A DNA stretch of 64,000 bases from Pseudomonas sp. (GTDB lineage: Bacteria; Pseudomonadota; Gammaproteobacteria; Pseudomonadales; Pseudomonadaceae): the NCBI RefSeq assembly GCF_030684895.1, contig NZ_JAUXXP010000086.1, forward strand, positions 46,294-110,293, given 5' to 3'. Position numbers and translations under genes: made by a program. Of this stretch, positions 35,259 through 44,472 are shown piece after piece. How positions within the stretch are numbered: the first letter of the stretch is position 1; every line of letters begins with the position of its first letter. The notes under the pieces are model-generated. The model saw only the letters and a list, made by a program, of their open reading frames with translations, was not told the origin of the DNA and ran no database searches.

Positions 35259-36023
35259 ATGCTACGAACAACCCTATTTCTGCTGGGCTTGATGCTGCTG
35301 AGCAGCGTTCAGGCGCAGCCTCTGCGTATCGCCATGGAAGGGCAGTTCCCGCCCTTCGAGCAAATCGATGCGACAGGCCAGTTGCGCGGCTTCAATGTCG
35401 ATATCGCCCAGGCCTTGTGCCAGGCCATGGCGGCGGATTGTCAGCTGGTCAGGTTTGCCTGGGACGACTTGATTCCGGCGCTTAACGAGCAGCGCGCGGA
35501 CCTGATTCTGGCGTCCATGTCGATCACCGAACAACGTGCCGAGCGTGTGGATTTCACCGCCAAATATGCGCAGACCCCGGCGTTCTTCTTTGCCCGCAAG
35601 GGCCTGGTCAATCAGGTGATCATCACCCCAAGACGTATAGCCGGCAAACGTCTGGGCGTGCAGCGCGACACCACTTATGACCGCTTCCTCACTGACAAAT
35701 ACCAGCAGCACACCGAGGTGCTGCGCTTCGATTCCGCCGAGGGCATGTATCAGGCGCTCGGCGCAGGGCACGTCGACCTGGTGCTGGATGACGCGGTGTC
35801 CGGCTATTTCGGCTTTCTCGACACGGCCCAGGGCCAGGGTTTCGAGCAGGTCGGCAACCAGGTGGTTGCCCCCAAACACTTTGGCAAAGGCCAGGGCATC
35901 GCCGTGCGCAAGGGCGATCAGGTGCTGCGTGAGCGGCTGGATAGAGCCCTAAGCGTGATTCTCAGCAATGGCGTCTACAAGCGCATCGAGAAGCAATACT
36001 TCAAACAATTCACGGTGTATTAG
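35259..36023 (+). CDS. Second HisJ/LAO-type periplasmic binding protein
   Basis: A 254-residue binding protein (signal peptide LFLLGLMLLSSVQA). It matches the same family as the one at 30283-31059: LRIAMEGQFPPFEQIDATGQ, FNVDIAQALCQAM, DLILASMSITEQRAERVDF, KRLGVQRDTTYDRFL. It has no own permease, so it may share the transporter encoded across the divergent region, giving it a second specificity. The ATG at 35259 has AAGGGG upstream and begins the signal peptide. The TAG stop codon is the first three bases of a MITE-like repeat. Confidence 0.9.
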   Translation: MLRTTLFLLGLMLLSSVQAQPLRIAMEGQFPPFEQIDATGQLRGFNVDIAQALCQAMAADCQLVRFAWDDLIPALNEQRADLILASMSITEQRAERVDFTAKYAQTPAFFFARKGLVNQVIITPRRIAGKRLGVQRDTTYDRFLTDKYQQHTEVLRFDSAEGMYQALGAGHVDLVLDDAVSGYFGFLDTAQGQGFEQVGNQVVAPKHFGKGQGIAVRKGDQVLRERLDRALSVILSNGVYKRIEKQYFKQFTVY

Positions 36024-36166
36024 CAGGCTGTTGAAAAACTACCTACGTTGCCATCGCGGCGTTAAAAACAGGCTCAAAATGCTCATTTACAACTCGTAAA
36101 CTCCGCTTTTTCGCCTGTTTTTGCCTTGCGCTGGCTGCCTCGTCAACGCTTTTCAACGGCCTGCTA
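36021..36166. mobile_element. MITE-like element, 146 bases
   Basis: Termini TAGCAGGCTGTTGAAAA and TTTTCAACGGCCTGCTA are inverted repeats with one mismatch over 17 bases. The inside is non-coding and hairpin-rich. A 30-base internal word (36077-36106) is exactly the inverse of 5729-5758. Its left end overlaps and supplies the TAG stop of the binding-protein gene. Too short for a transposase; mobilised in trans if at all. Confidence 0.7.
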
Positions 36167-36275
36167 GCCGAAGGAGTCAGCCACCCAGAGAGCCATGTCG
36201 CGTTATCTGCAGCAGTTCCCGTTTTACAACTCTCACAACAAGCGTGCGCCGAGCGCACATCGGAGAACTCGAACC

Positions 36276-37535
36276 ATGATCAGATCCTTTATGCGGTGCA
36301 GTGTCTTGCTGCTCGCTCTTCTCCCCATTACCGGTTACAGCGCCGGCCCGCTGGTATTGATTGGCGGCGGCCTTAAGGATGACAACACGGCGATCTATCA
36401 ACGCCTGATTCAGCTGGCCGGTGGCAGTGGCCAGGCGCGGATTGGCGTCATCACCGCGGCCTCGATCCCGGAAAGTGCCGACCCGGCAGCGGGCACGGCC
36501 AATGCCGCCAACTCCAAAGCCAATGGCGCGTTCTATGCCCAGTTGCTGAAGACCTACGGGGCTGTCGATGCGCAGTGGATTCCCATTGATCTGGACAAAA
36601 TCAGCAACAACAGCAACCCGCAGGTGATCGCGCAGATCAACAGCATGACCGGCTTCTTTTTCGGCGGTGGTGACCAGTCGCGTCTGACCCAGACCCTGCA
36701 AACCGCGACCCGTGCTGATAGCCCTGCCTTGGCGGCCATTCGTGCGCGGCACAACGCTGGTGCGGTATTGGCGGGCACCAGTGCCGGCACTGCGATCATG
36801 GTGCAGGGGCCGATGGTCACCGGCGGTGAAAGCTATAACGCGCTGCGTTATGGCGTGTACACCTCACCGGGTGGCGACGACCTGTCCTACGACATGCAGG
36901 GCGGTTTCGGCTTCTTCAACTACGGTTTGCTCGATACCCACTTTAGCGAGCGTGGTCGTCAGGGCCGCATCGTGCGCCTGGCCGATCACACCCAGGTGCC
37001 GTTTGCCTTCGGTGTCGATGAAAACACCGCTCTGCTGGTGCAGAACAACCCCGCCCTGGGTCAGGTGGAGATGGAGGTGGTCGGTGAAAATGGCGTATTT
37101 ATCTTCGACCTGCGCAACAAGGCGCGTGGTGCGGGTAGCAGCTACATCCTGTATGACGTGCTGGGCAGCTACCTGACGGCGGGTGATCGCTATCGCCCGG
37201 TCACGGGTCAGTTTGTCATCGCCAGCGGCAAGACCAGCCTGCGTGGCCGTGAGCGTTACAGCTCGGCGATGACCGCCACCAGCGATATTTTCAGCAGCCC
37301 GAACAACAGCACCAGCGCTGGTCGGCGCAATCCACGTGAGTTCGTCAAAGTCAGCGCCGACCTGTTCGACAGCCGTGCGACCAGCACCCTGGGGCGTACC
37401 TATGAGACCAATCCGCGTTTTCGCGTCGACCTGATCAAAAGCAGCCAGTTCGACAGCCACGGTTACCAGGGCACCGTTGGTGGCAAGAACATGCTGTCCT
37501 ACCTGCGTTTACTGATGGATTTTCGTCCTAACTAA
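36276..37535 (+). CDS. cphE: Extracellular cyanophycinase
   Basis: A 419-residue exported serine peptidase (S51/cyanophycinase). Signal peptide MRCSVLLLALLPITGYSA; then GPLVLIGGGLKDDNTAIYQR, MTGFFFGGGDQSRLTQTL, nucleophile serine in VLAGTSAGTAIM, and YGLLDTHFSERGRQGRIVRL, the complete family signature. Length and layout match remembered extracellular CphE of Pseudomonas (about 418 residues). It hydrolyses cyanophycin (poly-Asp with Arg side chains) to beta-Asp-Arg dipeptides. The ATG at 36276 begins the signal peptide. It lies 253 bases beyond the binding-protein gene, with a MITE between them, and is followed by a terminator. Confidence 0.92.
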   Translation: MIRSFMRCSVLLLALLPITGYSAGPLVLIGGGLKDDNTAIYQRLIQLAGGSGQARIGVITAASIPESADPAAGTANAANSKANGAFYAQLLKTYGAVDAQWIPIDLDKISNNSNPQVIAQINSMTGFFFGGGDQSRLTQTLQTATRADSPALAAIRARHNAGAVLAGTSAGTAIMVQGPMVTGGESYNALRYGVYTSPGGDDLSYDMQGGFGFFNYGLLDTHFSERGRQGRIVRLADHTQVPFAFGVDENTALLVQNNPALGQVEMEVVGENGVFIFDLRNKARGAGSSYILYDVLGSYLTAGDRYRPVTGQFVIASGKTSLRGRERYSSAMTATSDIFSSPNNSTSAGRRNPREFVKVSADLFDSRATSTLGRTYETNPRFRVDLIKSSQFDSHGYQGTVGGKNMLSYLRLLMDFRPN

Positions 37536-37574
37536 GCGAACTGAGGCGCCGGCTTTTACTGGCAGCGACAACTG

Positions 37575-37609
37575 AGCCAAGCCACTTTCTGTTTGAAAGT
37601 GGCTTGGCT
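37575..37609 (+). terminator. Hairpin terminator after cphE
   Basis: AGCCAAGCCACTTTC and GAAAGTGGCTTGGCT form a perfect 15-bp stem with a five-base loop, followed by the weak T tract ATTTC. It is 40 bases after the stop codon. Confidence 0.75.
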
Positions 37610-37829
37610 ATTTCAGTTGGATGGTCAAGGTTTTCTGCACGATGTGCGCATCTGCCCTACATTTCGCCTCAGTAACTGGCTGATTGTTCGGCGGCTGGCC
37701 CTCACGCAGAATGCGCCGCGCGTTTGCGGCTGGTCAGCCAGCGGGCAGGCGTTGCACGATAACCATGCCAAGCCAGGGAGAGGTTTCTGTCAGTTGTACC
37801 GGGGTATGCCCCGTCTGAGGAGTCTGTAA

Positions 37830-38471
37830 ATGTCTGCGCGGGTTGTATTGGTCGATGATCACGAGTTGGTCCGTGCGGGCATTCGCGCGCTGCTGATCGA
37901 GGCAGGCTATCAGGTGGTGGCCGAGGGCAGTGACGGTGATCAGGTAGAGGCGCTGGTCGAGCGTCATCAGCCCGATGTGCTGCTGCTCGATCTGACCATG
38001 CGTCGCTGCTCGGGGCTGGAGGCGCTGACCATGGTGCGTTCACGCTGGCCGCAGCTGCCGGTGATTCTGCTGTCCATGCATGACACCCGCGACTATGTGC
38101 TCAAGGCCATGCAGATGGGCGCCAGCGGTTATCTGCTTAAGGATGCGGCGGTGATCGAGCTGCAACTGGCCCTGCAATCGGTACTGGGCGGCCACCGTTA
38201 TCTCAGCCCGCGTGTTGCCGGTCAGGTTATTGATGCCGCCTCTGGGCGCAGTGGTGAAGACCCACTGGAGCTGCTCACCAGCCGACAGCAGGAGGTGCTG
38301 TACTGGCTGGCCAAGGGCAAAAGCAACAAGGAAGTGGCGTTTATCCTCAACCTCAGCGTGAAGACGGTCGACACCCACCGTGCCCAGATCATGGAGCGCC
38401 TGGCCATTCGCGACCTGGCCGGCCTGGTGATGTATGCCCTGCGCCGCGGCATTATCAAACTGGACGAGTAA
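37830..38471 (+). CDS. NarL/FixJ-type response regulator
   Basis: A 213-residue two-domain regulator: receiver with acidic pocket VVLVDDHELVRAG, phosphorylated D54 in LLLDLTMRRCSG and switch lysine in YLLKDAA, then a LuxR-type HTH (LTSRQQEVLYWLAKGKSNKE, NLSVKTVDTHRAQIMERL). No cognate kinase lies beside it. It directly precedes the chemosensory operon by 249 bases and may activate it. A palindrome at 38496-38521 is a possible site. GAGGAG nine bases upstream supports the start. Confidence 0.93.
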   Translation: MSARVVLVDDHELVRAGIRALLIEAGYQVVAEGSDGDQVEALVERHQPDVLLLDLTMRRCSGLEALTMVRSRWPQLPVILLSMHDTRDYVLKAMQMGASGYLLKDAAVIELQLALQSVLGGHRYLSPRVAGQVIDAASGRSGEDPLELLTSRQQEVLYWLAKGKSNKEVAFILNLSVKTVDTHRAQIMERLAIRDLAGLVMYALRRGIIKLDE

Positions 38472-38495
38472 AACCCTCGGTTTCCTGTCTAGGTA

Positions 38496-38521
38496 GATTT
38501 ACCTGCGCCCACCGGTAAATC
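38496..38521. promoter_or_regulatory. Perfect palindrome before the chemosensory operon
   Basis: GATTTACC-N10-GGTAAATC begins 25 bases after the stop of the LuxR-type regulator and 200 bases before the first receptor gene. There is no T tract, so an operator is likelier than a terminator. The rest of the 249-base gap holds two small hairpins and the promoter space. Confidence 0.4.
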
Positions 38522-38720
38522 ACTGATAAGCCTTTTGGCGTCAATTTTATAAGCTCGCTGTAGTCGATGGCAGTAAGCCATCAGATGGCCTGTCGCCATT
38601 AAGTTGGCGATCGGTTCGCTGATGCTCTGAGCCTGACCTATAGTTTTTCCAGCGCGGCCTGTGCGCGCTGTGCCGTAACACGAGTAACGGTGACCTCCCT
38701 CGTCAGTACCGAGAAATCCT

Positions 38721-39854
38721 ATGACCAAGCATCCACGACTGTTTGCTTACGTTTCGCGTCCCTGGCTGGTGGCCGGTGCGGTTCTGTTGCCTGGCGCTTG
38801 CGTGTTGCTCGCCAGTGTCTGGTGGCACGGCCTGTTGGCCGCCGCCGTGTTGCTGCTGTGGCTGTGGTTGCTGGTGGCCAGCCCGGCGCTTGAGCAAGCT
38901 GCCGCTGAGCCGCAGGTATCGGCCCAGGCACTGGGCGAGGTGCAGAGTAACCTGACGGCACTGCGCGAACTGCTCGATGCGGTGCTGCCGTTGTGGATGC
39001 GCCATATCGAGCTGGTCAACGGCCAGACCTCCAGCGCCACTGGTGGCCTGACCGAGAAATTTATCAGCATGAGCCAGCAGATCAGCCAGGCCCTGGATCT
39101 TGGCGCCGGCGAAGACGGTGGCGGGGTGTTCGAGGTGCTGCGCAGTGCCCAGGTCGAGCTGCCGCAGGCGGTTAAGGCGCTTGACGATACTCGGGGTGAG
39201 CGCGAGCGCTTTCTGGTTGAGATCCGCGAACTCAGCCGTTTTGTCACCGAGCTGCATGGCATGGCTGAGGATGTCGCCAAGATCGCCTCGCAAACCAACC
39301 TGCTGGCACTTAACGCCGCCATCGAAGCGGCGCGGGCTGGCGAGGCCGGGCGCGGCTTCTCGGTGGTGGCCGATGAGGTACGCAAGCTGTCGTCGATGTC
39401 CGGTGAAACCGGCACCAAGATCACCGAGAAGGTGCAGATCATGGGCCGTTCCATGGAGTCCATGGTGGCGCGGGCCGAGCAGATGGACAGCAGCAGCCAC
39501 GCCAGCATCGAGGCCGCCGAGCGCATTGTCGGCAAGGTGCTCGGTGAGCTGGGCGATGGCGTGGCGCAGCTGGAGCAGCGCCTGCAGATGCTCCAGGGCA
39601 ACAGCCGCGAGGTCGAGCAGACGGTCAACGCGGTACTGGTTGACCTGCAGTTCCAGGACCGCGTCAGCCAGATCATTTCGCATATCAGCGAGGACATGCA
39701 GCGCCTGCGCGACAGCCTCGCCGAGCCGGTGGTGCCGGCCAGCCGCGACTGGCTGCGCCGCCTGGAGTCGAGCTACACCACCCTGGAGCAGCAGCGCGTG
39801 CACAGCGGTCAGCGCGCCGCCGGCGTCGAGCAATCTTCGGTCACCTTCTTTTAA
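38721..39854 (+). CDS. Membrane-anchored methyl-accepting protein without periplasmic sensor
   Basis: A 377-residue receptor-like protein. Two closely spaced membrane helices (about 13-31 and 36-53) are joined by only a few residues, so there is no periplasmic domain. A cytoplasmic helical region follows, with the signalling tip VAKIASQTNLLALNAAIEAA and EAGRGFSVVADEVRKLS. The first gene of the chemosensory operon; it may sense membrane state or a cytoplasmic signal, or scaffold the array. Its C terminus includes LQFQDRVSQIISHISEDMQR, seen in similar non-canonical receptors next to CheY genes. Confidence 0.88.
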   Translation: MTKHPRLFAYVSRPWLVAGAVLLPGACVLLASVWWHGLLAAAVLLLWLWLLVASPALEQAAAEPQVSAQALGEVQSNLTALRELLDAVLPLWMRHIELVNGQTSSATGGLTEKFISMSQQISQALDLGAGEDGGGVFEVLRSAQVELPQAVKALDDTRGERERFLVEIRELSRFVTELHGMAEDVAKIASQTNLLALNAAIEAARAGEAGRGFSVVADEVRKLSSMSGETGTKITEKVQIMGRSMESMVARAEQMDSSSHASIEAAERIVGKVLGELGDGVAQLEQRLQMLQGNSREVEQTVNAVLVDLQFQDRVSQIISHISEDMQRLRDSLAEPVVPASRDWLRRLESSYTTLEQQRVHSGQRAAGVEQSSVTFF

Positions 39855-39884
39855 CGCAACTTCAGAACCACGGGACGCACAGTA

Positions 39885-40253
39885 ATGGGAAAGACGGTCT
39901 TGGTAGTGGATGACTCGACCAGTTTTCGGCAAGTCGTCGGCATCGCCCTCAAGGGCGCCGGCTACGACGTGCTGGAGGCCTGTGATGGCAAGGACGCACT
40001 GAGCAAGCTGGATGGTCGCAAGATCAACCTGATTGTCTCGGACGTGAACATGCCGAACATGGACGGCATCACCTTCGTCAAATCGGCCAAGTTGTTGCCG
40101 GCCTACAAGTTCACCCCAGTGATCATGCTCACCACCGAAGCCGGTGAGGCGAAGAAGGCCGAGGGCAAGGCCGCTGGCGTGCGCGCCTGGGTGGTCAAGC
40201 CCTTTCAGCCGCCGGTGCTGCTCGATGCCGTGTCGAAACTGATCCTGCCCTGA
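39885..40253 (+). CDS. cheY: CheY-type response regulator
   Basis: A 122-residue receiver domain: TVLVVDDSTSFRQVVG, phosphorylated D53 in LIVSDVNMPNMDG, switch threonine in VIMLTTEA, and lysine in WVVKPFQPPV. It lies 30 bases after the receptor and before the STAS and CheA genes, so CheA is its expected kinase. It could be an output to the motor, or a phosphate sink. Confidence 0.94.
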   Translation: MGKTVLVVDDSTSFRQVVGIALKGAGYDVLEACDGKDALSKLDGRKINLIVSDVNMPNMDGITFVKSAKLLPAYKFTPVIMLTTEAGEAKKAEGKAAGVRAWVVKPFQPPVLLDAVSKLILP

Positions 40254-40265
40254 GGACGCCCCCCC

Positions 40266-40604
40266 GTGACCGTAATAAACAGTCGTGAAGAAACTGGACG
40301 GTACATCTTTGAAATAGCAGGCGAATTCAATATCTACAGCGCCGGCCAGCTCAAGGATGAACTGCTCGGCCTGCTGGGCAGCCATCAGCAGCTGGAGATT
40401 GACCTGGGCGCGGTCGAGGATTTCGACAGCAGCGGGGTGCAGATCCTCCTGCTGCTCAAGCGCGAAGCGCAGCGTCAGGGCCGCAGCCTGGCCTTTATCC
40501 AGCACTCGCCAGCAGTGCGCGAAGTGCTCGATCTGCTCAACCTGGTGGCCGAACTCGGCGACCCTGTGGTGATTCCGCTGGATGCCCGTGGAGGTCGCCC
40601 ATGA
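40266..40604 (+). CDS. STAS-domain protein
   Basis: A 112-residue anti-sigma-antagonist-like STAS protein. The conserved serine sits in VEDFDSSGVQILLLLKREAQ, the usual phosphorylation region of SpoIIAA-type domains. A GTG start at 40266, with GAGGA upstream, is required. It overlaps CheA by four bases (ATGA), so it is translated with the kinase. STAS proteins inside che operons are known in several proteobacteria; its role is unclear. Confidence 0.9.
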   Translation: MTVINSREETGRYIFEIAGEFNIYSAGQLKDELLGLLGSHQQLEIDLGAVEDFDSSGVQILLLLKREAQRQGRSLAFIQHSPAVREVLDLLNLVAELGDPVVIPLDARGGRP

Positions 40605-42799
40605 ACCTTGATCAGGCCCGTGGTGCATTGGTTCAGGAAGCCCGCGAACTGCTGGTGGACATGGAAAATGCGCTGCTGGAAATCGAAAGCGACGGCTACA
40701 ACGCCGAGCGGGTCAACGCCATCTTCCGCGCCGCGCACACCATCAAGGGGTCGGCCGGGCTGTTTGGTCTGGAGTCGCTGATCAACTTCACCCATGTGGT
40801 GGAAAGCCTGCTCGATCAGGTGCGCAACGGCGAAAAATCCCTGGATGGCAGCATGCTTTCGCTGCTGCTGACCTGCGGCGATTACATCGGCAGCCTGATC
40901 ACCGCCGTCGAAGACCGCAGCGAAGTCATCGACCCCAACCCCGAGCTGCGTGCGCACTTAATCAGCCAGCTCAATGAATACCTGGAGCAAGGCATCGAGC
41001 CCGTTGCCGCGCCGGCGCTTCCCGAACAGACGCAACTGTCGCAGGTGCCGAGCGGCAAGGTCGATGTGTTGACCGGCGAAGAAGTCGGCAGTGACCTCTG
41101 GCATATCTCGTTGCGGCCCAATAACGACGTGCTGCGCAACGGCATGGACCCGCTGTCGTTTCTGCGCTACTTGAGCAAGCTGGGGCGCATCGTCTACCTG
41201 CATACCCTGACCGATACCCTGCCGCAGGCTGAAGCCTTCGACGCCGAAAGCAATTACCTGGGCTTTGAGATCGAGTTCGAATCCCAGGCCAGCAAGCAGG
41301 AAGTCGAGGATGCCTTCGAGTTTATTCGCGAAGACAGCCAGCTGCTGATCCTGCCGCCGCACAGCAAGATCGAGGCCTACCTCAACCTGATCGTCAGCCT
41401 GCCCGAGTCGCCGCGCAAACTCGGCGAAATCCTGCTCAAGAGCGGCGCGCTGACTGCCCACGAACTGCAGCGCGTACTCGCCCTGCAGTCCGCCGCGCCA
41501 CAGCCGGCGCCGCCACTGGGCACCTTGCTGGTGGAAGAACAGCTGGTGGCGCCGCCGCTGGTGTCGGCGGCGCTGAGCAAGCAGAAGCAAGCCGACGACA
41601 AGCGCGTACACGAGCAGGTGTTTATCAAGGTTGAGGTTGGCAAGCTGGATGAGCTGATCAACCTGGTGGGCGAGCTGGTGATCGCGGGTGCTGCAGCTAG
41701 CCTGTCGCTGCGCCAGGGCAATCCGGCAGCCATGGGTGAGGCCAATGAGGCAGTGGCGAATCTGGTTGAGCATATTCGCGATGCTTCACTGTCGCTGCGT
41801 ATGGTGGCCATCGGTGAAGTGTTCCAGCGCTTCCCACGGGTAGTACGCGATATCAGCAAGGAGTTGGATAAGGATATCGAGCTGCTGATCACCGGCGCGG
41901 ACACCGAACTGGACAAGTCGATGGTGGAAAAGCTCGCCGATCCGCTGATGCATATCGTGCGCAACGCCATGGACCACGGTATCGAGCGTTCGGTCGATCG
42001 CCTGGCTGCCGGCAAGACCCAGCGCGGCGCACTGCGCCTGAACGCCTACCACGAGTCTGGCAGCATTGTGATTGAAGTGACCGACGACGGCCGTGGCCTG
42101 GACCGCCCACGCATCCTCGCCAAGGCGCTGGAAAAGGGCTTGGTACAGCCTGACCAGGTGCTCAGTGACAGTGAAGTGTTCCGCCTGATTTTCGAGGCCG
42201 GTTTCTCGACTGCCGAGACGGTGACCAACCTCTCCGGACGCGGCGTGGGCATGGATGTGGTGCGCAGCAATATCGAAAAACTGCGCGGCGAGGTCGAGGT
42301 GCTCAGCGTATTCGGCCAGGGCACCACAGTGCGCATTCGCCTGCCGTTGACCCTGGCCATTATCGACGGCTTCCAGGTGCGGGTTGCCGATGAGGCCTTC
42401 GTGCTGCCGCTGGATCAGGTGGTCGAGTGTGTTGATCTCGGCCCGCAGGTCGAGCTGCATGACCTGCTCAACCTGCGCGGCGAACCGCTGCCCTATGTGC
42501 GCCTGCGCAATCTGTTCGGCCTGCCGCCGAGTGTCGGCGCGCGCGAGAGCCTGGTGGTGCTGCAGTACGGCAGTAGTCGCGCGGGCGTGGTGGTCGATCA
42601 ACTGATTGGCGAATTCCAGGCCGTAATCAAACCCCTGGGCCAGATTTTTGCGCAAAACAAGGTGCTCAGCGGCTCCACCATTCTTGGTGATGGCAGCGTG
42701 GCACTGATTCTTGATGTGCCGAATTTGATCCAGCGCGCCTGTACGGCCGCTGAAAATACAACAAGCCCTGCGGTGCAAAGGGCTGCAATAACTCACTGA
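40601..42799 (+). CDS. cheA: Chemotaxis histidine kinase CheA
   Basis: A 732-residue kinase. Hpt domain with phosphorylated H46 in FRAAHTIKGSAGLFG; a CheY-binding-like middle region (about 160-260); dimerisation and HATPase domain with VRNAMDHGIERSVDRLAAG, DDGRGLD and GRGVGMDVVRSNIEKLRG; and a C-terminal CheW-like domain ending with VLSGSTILGDGSVALILDVP. All kinase motifs are intact. It couples the two receptors of the operon to CheY, CheB and perhaps the REC-EAL protein. Confidence 0.96.
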   Translation: MNLDQARGALVQEARELLVDMENALLEIESDGYNAERVNAIFRAAHTIKGSAGLFGLESLINFTHVVESLLDQVRNGEKSLDGSMLSLLLTCGDYIGSLITAVEDRSEVIDPNPELRAHLISQLNEYLEQGIEPVAAPALPEQTQLSQVPSGKVDVLTGEEVGSDLWHISLRPNNDVLRNGMDPLSFLRYLSKLGRIVYLHTLTDTLPQAEAFDAESNYLGFEIEFESQASKQEVEDAFEFIREDSQLLILPPHSKIEAYLNLIVSLPESPRKLGEILLKSGALTAHELQRVLALQSAAPQPAPPLGTLLVEEQLVAPPLVSAALSKQKQADDKRVHEQVFIKVEVGKLDELINLVGELVIAGAAASLSLRQGNPAAMGEANEAVANLVEHIRDASLSLRMVAIGEVFQRFPRVVRDISKELDKDIELLITGADTELDKSMVEKLADPLMHIVRNAMDHGIERSVDRLAAGKTQRGALRLNAYHESGSIVIEVTDDGRGLDRPRILAKALEKGLVQPDQVLSDSEVFRLIFEAGFSTAETVTNLSGRGVGMDVVRSNIEKLRGEVEVLSVFGQGTTVRIRLPLTLAIIDGFQVRVADEAFVLPLDQVVECVDLGPQVELHDLLNLRGEPLPYVRLRNLFGLPPSVGARESLVVLQYGSSRAGVVVDQLIGEFQAVIKPLGQIFAQNKVLSGSTILGDGSVALILDVPNLIQRACTAAENTTSPAVQRAAITH

Positions 42800-42816
42800 A
42801 GGTCAGGAGATCCACC

Positions 42817-44463
42817 ATGCAATGGTTCATGAATCTGAAATTGGCGACCAAGCTGATCATGGCTTTCCTGATCGTTGCCGCTATCGCGGCGACCATTGGC
42901 TTTGTCGGTAATCGCAGTGTCAATACCGTCAACGATATGATGACGGACATCTATGCCAATCAGCTGGTGCCGATCCATGACGTCGGCAATATCCGTGCCC
43001 AGGGTGCTGACAACTTCCGCCGCCTTTACCAGATGGCCAACACCCAAAGCCCGCGCGAAGTAGAGCAGATCAAGGAAAAGATTCTTGAGAGCAATCGTTT
43101 AATTGCCCAAGGCTACAAACACTACCTGGCAACGGTGCTATCACCCGAAGAAGAGGCCGTGGTACCCAAGCTGGATGCCGCTGAGGAAAAGTACCAAAAG
43201 GCCGTTGAGCGGTTCACCAACATGCTCTCGCAGGGTAGTCAGGGCGAGGCCCTCATGTACCTTGGCGGTGACGTGAATGTCTACTTCAATGAGGTGCGTG
43301 AGCACCGTGCCGCCCTGGCCGAAATCATGGCCAAGAATGCGGCCACCACCAACGCGCAGTCCGATGCGATAATCGGCGACATCATGACCCTGCTGACCAG
43401 TCTGATGATCGGCGGCTTCATCATCTCCATCGCCCTGGGGCTGCTGGTCACACGAGTTGTGGTAGGGCAGCTTGGCGGAGAACCAGCCTATGCCGCCGAA
43501 GTGGTCAGCCGTGTTGCCGAGGGTGATCTAACCATCGATGTCCAGTTGCGCAATAACGACAACACCAGTCTGCTGGCAGCGATGAAGCGGATGACCGAGA
43601 AGTTGCGCGCCATCATGGGCGATGTACGCATGACCGCCGACTCGCTGGCTTCGGCCTCCGAGCAAGTCGCAGCTTCGGCCCAGGCGCTGAGCCAGAACGC
43701 CTCCGAGCAAGCCGCCAGCGTTGAGGAAACCAGCGCCTCGGTGGAAGAAATTGCCGCCACCGTGGCGCAGAACAGCGAGAACGCCAAGGTCACCGACGGC
43801 ATGGCCAGCCAGTCCTCCAAGGATGCGGTGGAAGGCGGCGCGGCTGTACGCGAGATGGTCAATGCCATGCGCCAGATCGCCGGCAAGATCGGCATCATCG
43901 ATGACATCGCTTACCAGACCAACCTGCTCGCACTTAACGCCGCGATTGAAGCGGCGCGCGCCGGTGACCACGGCAAAGGCTTTGCTGTGGTGGCCGCTGA
44001 GGTGCGTAAGCTGGCCGAACGCAGCCAGATAGCCGCGCAGGAAATCGGCGCGGTGGCCAGCGACAGCGTGACTCTGGCCGAACGCGCCGGGCAACTGCTG
44101 GAGCAGATGGTGCCGTCGATCCGCAAGACCGCCGATCTGGTGCAGGAAATCTCCGCCGCCTCGCGTGAACAGAACACCGGGCTGGAGCAGATCAACCTAG
44201 CGGTTGGCCAACTGGCGCAGATCACTCAGGTGAATGCTTCGGCTTCCGAAGAGCTGTCCTCGACTTCCGAGGAAATGAGCGGCCAGGCCGTGCAGCTGCA
44301 GGAGATGATTCAGTTCTTCCAGCTGGCGGAAGTCGCCGCGCGGCAGATACAGGGCACGCCGACCGGTAGAAACCGGCCACCGGCCATGAGCAAGCCGACG
44401 CAGCCGGTACGCCGCCATCTGCACGATGATCAGGTCGATGAGTCGGCGTTCACCCGCTTCTAG
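42817..44463 (+). CDS. Methyl-accepting chemotaxis protein (4HB-type sensor)
   Basis: A 548-residue chemoreceptor. First membrane helix at about 10-30, a helical periplasmic domain of about 160 residues of 4-helix-bundle type, second helix at about 191-211, a HAMP segment, and the signalling hairpin with tip IAYQTNLLALNAAIEAARAG. Methylation-helix sequence is rich in Glu/Gln. The C terminus (ESAFTRF) is not the CheR-binding pentapeptide. It is 17 bases after cheA, so it is the cognate receptor of this array. Confidence 0.94.
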   Translation: MQWFMNLKLATKLIMAFLIVAAIAATIGFVGNRSVNTVNDMMTDIYANQLVPIHDVGNIRAQGADNFRRLYQMANTQSPREVEQIKEKILESNRLIAQGYKHYLATVLSPEEEAVVPKLDAAEEKYQKAVERFTNMLSQGSQGEALMYLGGDVNVYFNEVREHRAALAEIMAKNAATTNAQSDAIIGDIMTLLTSLMIGGFIISIALGLLVTRVVVGQLGGEPAYAAEVVSRVAEGDLTIDVQLRNNDNTSLLAAMKRMTEKLRAIMGDVRMTADSLASASEQVAASAQALSQNASEQAASVEETSASVEEIAATVAQNSENAKVTDGMASQSSKDAVEGGAAVREMVNAMRQIAGKIGIIDDIAYQTNLLALNAAIEAARAGDHGKGFAVVAAEVRKLAERSQIAAQEIGAVASDSVTLAERAGQLLEQMVPSIRKTADLVQEISAASREQNTGLEQINLAVGQLAQITQVNASASEELSSTSEEMSGQAVQLQEMIQFFQLAEVAARQIQGTPTGRNRPPAMSKPTQPVRRHLHDDQVDESAFTRF

Positions 44464-44472
44464 GAGGCTGCC

